6,981 bases of DNA from Mollicutes bacterium (lineage in GTDB: Bacteria > Bacillota_I > Bacilli_A > RF39 > UBA660). The position numbers and the translations under genes were made by a program. The notes below the pieces were generated by a model that had not been told where the DNA came from, made no database searches, and worked only from the letters and a program-made list of their open reading frames with translations. Below are positions 1 through 6,600 of the stretch, piece by piece (the stretch's first letter is position 1; each line of letters begins with the position of its first letter). The stretch lies in assembly GCA_012841465.1 (NCBI GenBank), contig DUUS01000095.1, positions 1 to 6,981 of the forward strand, read 5' to 3'.

Positions 1-2
1 TA

Positions 3-365
3 GTTAAATTAATAATATTTATTAGAGAAAAAAGTATTGAAGAAACAATTTTTAAATTTAATTTTTTATATCAAAAAATACCTATGTATATGTTTTTAAC
101 TACTGTATTATTATATCCAGTTATTGAAAACATTATCTTAAGATTAGGGTTAAAGAAAATTATTAAAAGTAATATTTTATTTTTAATAATTAATATAATT
201 GTATATATAGTTTATTTAATGGTATTTCAAAATCATGCAGAAATCTCTTTAATAATAAGTAGTCTTATTATTACTTTTAGTTATCTCAAGAATAAAAATA
301 TTATTTTAACTATGTTTATAAATATAGTCTTTAATGCTTTAATATTTAGTTTAAATTATTTTTAA
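3..365 (+). CDS. CPBP-family intramembrane protease-like protein, C-terminal part, probably degenerate
   Basis: The frame is open from base 3, so the gene starts outside the window; the ATG at 84 is only the first internal methionine and has no ribosome binding site before it. The 120 visible residues (numbered from base 3) hold about four hydrophobic segments, near 30-46, 57-75, 80-94 and 100-118, so this is a multispanning membrane protein. The order and spacing of motifs resemble CPBP/Rce1 proteases: P39-V-I-E42-N43-x3-R47 in place of EExxxR, F75-x2-H78 near the FxxxH position, and N107-x3-N111 after Y94-L-K in place of HxxxN. CPBP proteins cleave prenylated or secreted peptides, or act in bacteriocin immunity. 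Here the second Glu and the third-motif His are both Asn, so protease activity is doubtful. The family call is by eye; another small membrane protein is possible. Confidence 0.55.
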   Translation, partial: VKLIIFIREKSIEETIFKFNFLYQKIPMYMFLTTVLLYPVIENIILRLGLKKIIKSNILFLIINIIVYIVYLMVFQNHAEISLIISSLIITFSYLKNKNIILTMFINIVFNALIFSLNYF

Positions 366-388
366 AGAAGAGGTTTCTTCTTTTTTTT
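364..388 (+). terminator. Intrinsic terminator after the CPBP-like gene
   Basis: An 8-bp stem (364-371 with 376-383) closes a GGTT loop and runs into further T residues to 388. The 5' arm starts inside the TAA stop codon at 363-365. Only three of the pairs are G-C, but the T run is long. It separates the upstream gene from parC, so parC needs its own promoter or read-through. Confidence 0.7.
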
Positions 389-397
389 ATTATTCTG

Positions 398-406
398 TGA
401 TATACT
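398..406 (+). promoter_or_regulatory. Candidate extended -10 promoter for parC
   Basis: TG at 398-399, one base, then TATACT at 401-406 matches an extended -10 element (TGnTATAAT, five of six in the hexamer). No good -35 lies 17 bases upstream, where the sequence is terminator T tract, but an extended -10 can work without one. The predicted transcript start is about 411-414, which would leave parC with almost no 5' leader. Confidence 0.4.
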
Positions 407-410
407 TTTT

Positions 411-2912
411 ATGGTGATAACATTGGAAGAAGTACTTAAAAAGATTCACGATTATAGCTTAGAAGATATAATGGGAAATAGATTTGCCCGTTATTCTAAA
501 TATATTATTCAAGATAGAGCTATACCAGATGTAAGAGATGGACTTAAGCCTGTACAAAGAAGAATAATATACGCTATGTATAAAGATAGAAATACTTATG
601 ATAAGCAATTTAAAAAATGTGCGAATGCGGTCGGAAACGTACTTGGTAAGTATCATCCTCATGGTGATACTTCTGTTTATGATGCCTTGGTTAGAATGAG
701 TCAAAATTGGAAGCAAAATCACATCTTAATTGAAGTTGATGGTAATAATGGCTCAATTGATGGTGATAGTGCGGCTGCATACCGTTATACTGAAACTAGA
801 CTTGCTAAGATAAGTGAAGAGCTGCTTAGAGATATAGATAAAGATACGGTTGCTATGGCACCAAATTACTCAGATACTTTATTTGAGCCAACCGTACTTC
901 CAGCTAAGTTTCCGAACATACTTGTTAATGGAGCAAGTGGTATAAGTGCTGGTTATGCTACTAACATACCCCCTCATAATTTAGGTGAGGTAATTGATGC
1001 TGTTATTAAAAGAATTGATAGTCCAAATTGTCATTTTGATACTATAAAGAGTATTATTAAAGGACCAGACTTTCCTACTGGTGGAGTTATCCTTGGAAAT
1101 GATGGAATAGATGATGCTTTTAAAACTGGAAAAGGTAGAGTAGTAATTAGATCTAGGTATGAATTTGTTAAAACTAAAGGAAAAGACCAAATAATTATAT
1201 CTGAAATTCCCTTTGAAGTTAATAAAGCAGTATTAATTAAAAAGATTGATGATATTAGGCTTGATAAAAAGATAGATGGTATTACTGAAGTAAGAGATGA
1301 ATCAGATAAAGAATCAAGTATTAGAATAGTTATTGATTTAAAAAAAGATGCTGATAAAGATTTAGTAATTGGTTATTTACTTAAAAATACTGATCTTCAA
1401 ACTACTTATAATTACAATATGGTAACCATTGTAAATCGAAGACCTAAATTACTTGGTATTCTTCCTATCCTTGATGCTTATATAGATCATCAAAAGGAAG
1501 TAACCTTTAGAAAAGCTGAGTTTGATTTAGCTTTTGCTAAAAAAGAATTTCATATAACAGAAGGTTTAGTTAAAGCAATAAGCATTTTAGATGAAGTTAT
1601 AAGAGTAATTAGAGAAAGCAAAAATAAACAAGATGCGATTAATAACTTAGTAAAAGAATTTGATTTTACAGAAGAACAAGCAACAGCAATTGTTATGCTT
1701 CAGCTTTATAGGTTAACTAATACTGATATTACAGTTCTTAATGAAAAACTTGAAAATTTAAAAAAGATAATTGCTCAGCTTGAAGCAATTATTGCATCAC
1801 CTGAGATGCTAGCAAGAGTTATTAAAGATGATTTAAGAAAGATTAAAAAAGAATATAGTACTGTAAGAAAAACATCTATACTTGAAGAATTTGAAGAAAT
1901 AACAATTGATAAAGAAGATTTAATTCCTAAAGAAGAAGTAATTTTAATTCTTACTAAAGATGGTTATTTAAAAAGAGTTAGTAAAAAATCATATGCAGCA
2001 AATAATGAAGAAACAGCTCTTAAACCAGGAGATTATGTGGTTAGTTTCTTACAAACTAATACTCTAAATAAACTTATTATCTTTACATCTAAAGGAAATT
2101 ATATTTATGTTCCTATTCATGAAATACCAGTATGTAGGTGGAAAGACCTAGGACAGCACATTAGTAATATAGTTCTTCTTCATCCTGGAGAATCAGTTGT
2201 TAATGCATTTATTATTAATGAAGATATAGAAAATCCTAATGTAATATTATTTACTAAAAATGGAATGGTAAAAAGAACTGATTTAAATGAATATATAGTT
2301 AGTAGATTTTCTAAAACTTATATGGCAATTAATTTAAAAGATGATGATGAGCTAATAAATGCAAGTATAACTCTTCCTCATATATGTATTGTAACTAAGG
2401 GAGGGTACTACTTAGCATACTCATCAGAAGAAGTAACCACATCTGGTCCTAAAGCAGCTGGTGTAAAAGCTATTAATCTAAAAGATGATGAGGTAGCATC
2501 TGGTCTTGTTTATGAAGATAAAGATGAATATTTAAATATCTTTACTAATAAACAAACAGCTAAAAGAGTAAAATTAGAAGACTTAAGTATATTCTCAAGA
2601 GCTAAAAGAGGAAACTTAATTATTAAAAGAGTTAAGTCAACTAATTATAAAATCACTAGTGCATATATTACTGATACTAAAGATGTTATTGGTATTAAAG
2701 ATGGAGATAATATTGATTTTATTAAAAATAGTGAAATATCAATTATGGATACATTAAGCACTGGTTCAAGTATTTCAAAAGCAAAAACTGCTGAGTTCTT
2801 TATTAAAAAAGAACTAATTGTCTTAAAAGATGAAGAGATAGTTAAAGAATCTAAAGAAGAAAAGTTTGAAGAAATAACAATTGATGACTTTATAGATGAT
2901 TTCAAACTTTAG
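411..2912 (+). CDS. parC: DNA topoisomerase IV subunit A (ParC)
   Basis: This is the DNA-cutting subunit of topoisomerase IV, which with ParE unlinks daughter chromosomes and relaxes supercoils using ATP. The 833 residues match the usual Gram-positive length of about 800. The N-terminal cleavage domain carries RYSKYIIQDRAIPD near 27-40, the quinolone-region motif HPHGD at 82-86 and the catalytic tyrosine Y126 in RYTE. The tower lies around 200-330; a coiled coil and C-gate follow, with LQLYRLT at 430-436. The beta-pinwheel runs from about 508 to 808. R576-W-K-D-L-G-Q and the SYAA segment before it are typical of Gram-positive ParC, and there is no clear GyrA box, so this is ParC rather than GyrA. 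The tail is acidic. The start is uncertain: ATG 411 has no SD, while TTG 423, in frame, has GGTGAT at 413-418 well spaced before it. No parE gene lies directly upstream. Confidence 0.95.
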   Translation: MVITLEEVLKKIHDYSLEDIMGNRFARYSKYIIQDRAIPDVRDGLKPVQRRIIYAMYKDRNTYDKQFKKCANAVGNVLGKYHPHGDTSVYDALVRMSQNWKQNHILIEVDGNNGSIDGDSAAAYRYTETRLAKISEELLRDIDKDTVAMAPNYSDTLFEPTVLPAKFPNILVNGASGISAGYATNIPPHNLGEVIDAVIKRIDSPNCHFDTIKSIIKGPDFPTGGVILGNDGIDDAFKTGKGRVVIRSRYEFVKTKGKDQIIISEIPFEVNKAVLIKKIDDIRLDKKIDGITEVRDESDKESSIRIVIDLKKDADKDLVIGYLLKNTDLQTTYNYNMVTIVNRRPKLLGILPILDAYIDHQKEVTFRKAEFDLAFAKKEFHITEGLVKAISILDEVIRVIRESKNKQDAINNLVKEFDFTEEQATAIVMLQLYRLTNTDITVLNEKLENLKKIIAQLEAIIASPEMLARVIKDDLRKIKKEYSTVRKTSILEEFEEITIDKEDLIPKEEVILILTKDGYLKRVSKKSYAANNEETALKPGDYVVSFLQTNTLNKLIIFTSKGNYIYVPIHEIPVCRWKDLGQHISNIVLLHPGESVVNAFIINEDIENPNVILFTKNGMVKRTDLNEYIVSRFSKTYMAINLKDDDELINASITLPHICIVTKGGYYLAYSSEEVTTSGPKAAGVKAINLKDDEVASGLVYEDKDEYLNIFTNKQTAKRVKLEDLSIFSRAKRGNLIIKRVKSTNYKITSAYITDTKDVIGIKDGDNIDFIKNSEISIMDTLSTGSSISKAKTAEFFIKKELIVLKDEEIVKESKEEKFEEITIDDFIDDFKL
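1890..1910 (+). repeat. 21-base direct repeat in parC, copy 1
   Basis: This segment is identical to 2865-2885 and is read in the same frame as FEEITID (residues 494-500). It lies in the linker that leads into the beta-pinwheel. Confidence 0.85.
2865..2885 (+). repeat. 21-base direct repeat in parC, copy 2
   Basis: This second identical copy encodes FEEITID at residues 819-825, within the acidic C-terminal tail of ParC, eight residues before the end. Confidence 0.85.
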
Positions 2913-2919
2913 TATATTT

Positions 2920-2956
2920 ATCACCTATAAGAATAAGATATTATAGGTGATTTTTT
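2920..2956 (+). terminator. Hairpin terminator of parC overlapping the ylbD ribosome binding site
   Basis: A perfect 11-bp inverted repeat (2920-2930 with 2941-2951) closes a 10-base loop and is followed by T residues to 2956, the form of a Rho-independent terminator. The T tract touches the ylbD ATG at 2957. The 3' arm contains AGGTGAT (2945-2951), which matches the SD region complementary to the 16S rRNA tail and is the only SD candidate for ylbD. The same stem can therefore both end parC transcripts and hide the ylbD SD in read-through RNA. Confidence 0.75.
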
Positions 2957-3307
2957 ATGTCTAAAAAAGAAGAGTTTAAAAATTTTGTAAAAAAGTATCC
3001 AGAGCTTGCTGTCCATGTTAAAAATAATACTTATTCATGGCAGGACTTATATCAAGTATATGATATTTATGGTGAAGAAAAAGAAGTTTGGAATCAGTTT
3101 ATAAATGCTGAAACTGATTCAAGAGATGCTCCTTTAAATGAACTGGCAGCACTAGTTAAAGGAGTAAACCTAGCAAATGTTCAAAAGTATATTAATAATG
3201 CTCAAAAAGCCATTAATGTAGTACAAGAGTTAACAACGAAAACCGAACCTAAAATCCCAGAGATACCTAAAACACCAAGACCAATTAATAAGTTTTTTGG
3301 AGATTAA
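2957..3307 (+). CDS. ylbD: YlbD-family protein (putative coat protein family)
   Basis: This 116-residue cytoplasmic-type protein has no signal peptide or membrane segment. Its N-terminal half resembles Bacillus YlbD: F7-x2-F-V-K-K-Y-P15, then S27-W-Q-D-L-Y32 and G39-E-E with W45. Bacillus YlbD is annotated as a putative spore coat protein of about 130 residues; its molecular role is not established, and nothing here shows whether this organism sporulates. The C-terminal 20 residues are rich in proline and lysine and look disordered. The ATG at 2957 is preceded by AGGTGAT inside the upstream hairpin, which supports this start. The next gene, a YlbE homologue, begins one base after the stop, and the same pair occurs in Bacillus, which strengthens both assignments. 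I see no convincing separate promoter, so read-through from parC is the likely source of transcript. Confidence 0.8.
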   Translation: MSKKEEFKNFVKKYPELAVHVKNNTYSWQDLYQVYDIYGEEKEVWNQFINAETDSRDAPLNELAALVKGVNLANVQKYINNAQKAINVVQELTTKTEPKIPEIPKTPRPINKFFGD

Positions 3308-3308
3308 T

Positions 3309-3530
3309 ATGGAACATGAAGTTCAATTTAAAATTTATAAAGATAAAAATCTTGCGAAATATTTAAAAGAGAATTCATATTGGTATAGAGACTTAAACCG
3401 AAGTGCAGAAAATTTAAAAAACTTTTTGAGTGAATATAAAAAACAAAAAAGAAATGAAAACATCACTAAAGTAAATGGAGCAATAGATACTTTAGAAACA
3501 GTAAATTCTATATTTAGTATTTTAAATTAA
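3309..3530 (+). CDS. ylbE: YlbE-like family protein
   Basis: I place the start at ATG 3309, giving 73 residues. A TTG at 3297 in the same frame would add four residues, but GGAG at 3299-3302, inside the last codons of ylbD, sits six bases before ATG 3309 as a normal SD. The protein is small, charged and soluble. W25-Y-R-D-L-N-R31 matches the WYRxLxR signature of Bacillus YlbE (79 residues), and the C-terminal 25 residues are probably helical. Its function is unknown. It is translated right behind ylbD, with a one-base gap, so the two are almost certainly cotranscribed and probably translationally coupled. A short terminator follows at once. The genes that usually follow in Bacillus (ylbF, ylbG, rsmD, coaD) are not here. 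Confidence 0.8.
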   Translation: MEHEVQFKIYKDKNLAKYLKENSYWYRDLNRSAENLKNFLSEYKKQKRNENITKVNGAIDTLETVNSIFSILN

Positions 3531-3548
3531 GACGATAAGTCTTTTTTT
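3529..3548 (+). terminator. Short intrinsic terminator after ylbE
   Basis: AAGAC (3529-3533) pairs with GTCTT (3539-3543) around a GATAA loop, followed by T residues to 3548. The stem is only 5 bp, so termination may be partial. The 5' arm uses the last two bases of the ylbE TAA stop. Confidence 0.55.
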
Positions 3549-3598
3549 ATTTATAAATTATTTTGTTTTTTTGAAATGTCAATAAATGGGGAAATTTG

Positions 3599-3627
3599 TT
3601 GCAATATAAAAAAATATACTGTAAAAT
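3599..3627 (+). promoter_or_regulatory. Candidate sigma-A-type promoter for the large surface protein gene
   Basis: TTGCAA (3599-3604, four of six) and TAAAAT (3622-3627, five of six) are separated by exactly 17 bases. The predicted start near 3634 gives a leader of about 23 bases. TATACT at 3615-3620 is a second -10-like hexamer but has no -35 at the right distance. No riboswitch-like structure is evident in 3549-3656. Confidence 0.55.
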
Positions 3628-3640
3628 GAATATATAAAGT

Positions 3641-3650
3641 AGAAAGAGGT
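3641..3650 (+). promoter_or_regulatory. Strong ribosome binding site
   Basis: AGAAAGAGGT matches nearly all of the extended SD (AGAAAGGAGGT, missing one G) and ends six bases before ATG 3657. It fixes the start of the large gene and suggests efficient translation. Confidence 0.75.
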
Positions 3651-3656
3651 ATCTAA

Positions 3657-6600
3657 ATGAAATCTAAATTTAGAAAAATTGCTATGAGTATAATAACTTT
3701 ATTTGTTATCATAGCAACAATTATGGTTTTTAAAGAAGAAAACCAAAACTATGGAAAGGAGATAAACAATCAGGCTTACTCTGCCCAGTTTTTATTAAAT
3801 GCAGATGGTAAAATTGAAGGAACCCCTCAAAGATTAAACCAAGTTAGCAACCCACCTGTAGCAAAACAAGTTAATATTTTTAGAAAAGTTGGAGATGCAT
3901 TACTAGGTGGATGGAAGAATCGAGAAAGACCTCTTAGAGGTTTAAGTGTTGCAGAAGATTATGTAATTATGCAAACTGATCGAATTGTTTGGGGAGTGTT
4001 GAATAAATATGTAGATGGTGCTTTTAATATAAGAGATCTTTATTTAGTAAATAAAGATGAAACTGTTGATCAACAAATCCAAAGGCTAATTGACGAAATA
4101 GAGTTAATTAGTGATGAATATGGAAAAATACCTGACATGAAAATTTATGTTCAAGAAAGATTTGTAGAATTAAAAGAAAGTATGGCTAAGTCGAAGAATA
4201 AAGAAATCAGAGAACATGGCGAAGCTGAAGCTGTAAAACAGGAAAGACTTGTTCTTAATGATTTAGAAAAAGTTTCTCAGCAAATGGAGACAAGACTTTC
4301 TAATTTGTTGGCAAAATTTTATGAAGTTACTGGTAAATATTACGATATAGATCATGTTTTTACTGATATATCAGATTCATGGAAGAATTTTATTGGTGAT
4401 TTTATTGAAAAAAACAAGATAGAAGCAAGTCGATATATAGTAAATGAATATAAATATATAAGTCCTGCAATTCTAAATGAAGAAAATTATTACTATAGCT
4501 ATAAATTATTATGTGCTGATAAAGTCTTTGTTGAAACTTGTACAAGAGGTGCTGAAAATAATTTATGTCGTGTAAAATTAACAAGTGCTGATGGTAAAGT
4601 GCATCAATACTCTTCTATTCTTGAAGTGCCGGAAAAAATTTTAAGTGACAATTATGTTTCGTCAGCTTCGTGTGGCACTCAAGTTCGTTATGTTGGTAGA
4701 GGTGGTGCTAAATATTACAAAGATCCTAAATTAAACATAATGTCTCCCCAGTTTACTTTGAGATGTGGAGAGAAAGTAGATATTCACATTGCTGAATGTG
4801 GTCTTACTGAATATATTCCCCCTGGAATGGTTACCACAATGGACTACCGTCCTTTTTGTAAAGCAAGTTATAAAAATGAAACTATATATATTAGACAAGA
4901 CCATTTAACTGAATTTAATAGTTGTGCTAATAATCAAGATCCAATTGAAAGAAAAACGGAAACAAGAACAGAAACAAGAACAGAAAGAAGAACAGATAGA
5001 ACAACACAAAGACCAGCAAGAGAAAGTTGTCGACCAAGTGATCCTTTACATAATCAAACAAGTGATAAACCCACTTATTTAACTATTTGTTATGATGTTA
5101 ATGGTAGACCACTTGGACCTGATGAATACTCAGTGTTCTCATGTGCAGCAGGTTATCAAAGAGTTATGAAAGAGGATTATGCTCATAACACCTGTAAAGG
5201 AACAATTGATAGTGAAGTTTCAAGAGTTACCTATGACGAAAATGGTAGATATTTTTATGGTGGTGGCTCTAGAACATCAAGAGGTAATTCTACTTGTTCA
5301 AAAACCTTTGAATATAGTTGCGTACCTAGTAAAACATCTGGTGCAAATAGACCTATAGCATCTGCTGGTGGGGGATATGTTGCTGGCGATGGTTTTGGTA
5401 CTATAAATATAGAGGGAATAGATAGTGACACTTTATCCGGATTAAGAGGTTATCTTGTTTGGACCAATATCGCTCCAACAAAGCATGATTCTTGGCGTCC
5501 GTTAGACAATAATAATGAAGCCACTGCTAGTGTAACAACTGGAATGTATTTTGTATCAGTAATTACTAATGACGATGTAATTAGTTACCCAACTACAGTA
5601 ACTATTCATGATGATGATTTGTCAACAACTGCCAACATATCTTTAAGAGATACTACTGGAAATCAAGCATATAATCTAAATACAGTGAGTGGCTCTGGGG
5701 AATATGGATATAAACCACTTAAGAATAGTCAGTTTACGCTTCTTAATAATAATCTTAAAAAAGAATCTGTATTTGCAAATGGATTTGATTTATTAACTTC
5801 AGCTTATGAAGTAACTGTAGAAGCTAATAAAATTGCTGTTTATGCAACTTTAACTAGCGATGATGCCTCTTATGTAGATGGTTATGGCCCAAGAACTGTA
5901 AGTCTTAATTACGGAAGAAATATAATTTTAGTGAAAATTAAAAACAATGAAGGTAAAGAAAGAACTTACACCTTTATAGTAAATAGAACTGATACAAGAA
6001 ATAACTTCAATTTAATTACTGAACTAACAACAAGTGTAGGAAAGTTAAATTTTGACCGATACGTTTCGGATTACCGCATTGAAGTACCAGCTGATACAAA
6101 AACAGTTGATATTAATGCTAAAATTGAATCTTTAACAGGATCATTTGTTAAAGGATATGAACCAAGAACAGTTGAGTTAAAAGAAGATATAACATCTGCT
6201 GTGTTAAAAACAGTTAGTGATGCTGATATTGTTAGAAGTTATTTACTAACCTTTGTTAAAAAGGGAAGCGAAGTAGATGATTCAATCGATGCAAGCACAT
6301 ATTTAAGTTCACTTACTATACCTGGAACAGAAATAAAATTTGATAAGGATGTAACAAGTTATAATGTTGCGGTGCCTTATGAAACAGAAAACATAGAGGT
6401 ATTTGCTTATGCTGAAAGTAATAATGCTGTAGTAGACTACATTGAACGATTTACATTACAACCTGGCCCTAACAATTTAGAATTAACAGTTAAAAATGGT
6501 CCAGAGCAAAAAATATATAATGTATTTATTAACCGTAAAGAAGATACTATCGGAGTAACAAACAGTACTAAGTTAGCAACCTTAACAGTACAAGACTATG

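Noticed and set aside
459..722. Minus-strand open frame of 87 codons inside parC
   Set aside because: It lies opposite the most conserved part of ParC and has no SD or recognisable protein features; it is a shadow of the coding strand.
2645..2905. Minus-strand open frame of 86 codons, rich in Ser and Ile
   Set aside because: This composition is what AT-rich coding sequence gives on the opposite strand. It overlaps the ParC pinwheel and tail completely.
411..2912. GyrA rather than ParC
   Set aside because: There is no clear GyrA box, and the SYAA and RWKDLGQ segments of the C-terminal domain are characteristic of Gram-positive ParC.
3297..3308. TTG 3297 as start of ylbE
   Set aside because: It overlaps the SD-like GGAG at 3299-3302, which is correctly spaced for ATG 3309, and it has no SD of its own.
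3549..3656. Possible riboswitch, MraZ box or other operator before the large gene
   Set aside because: There is one GGGG run but no repeated TGGG boxes, no conserved aptamer core and no stable stem. A simple promoter and SD explain the region.
4402..4584. Minus-strand open frame of 60 codons in the large surface gene
   Set aside because: Rich in Leu, Tyr, Ile and His with no SD; antisense shadow of the coding strand.
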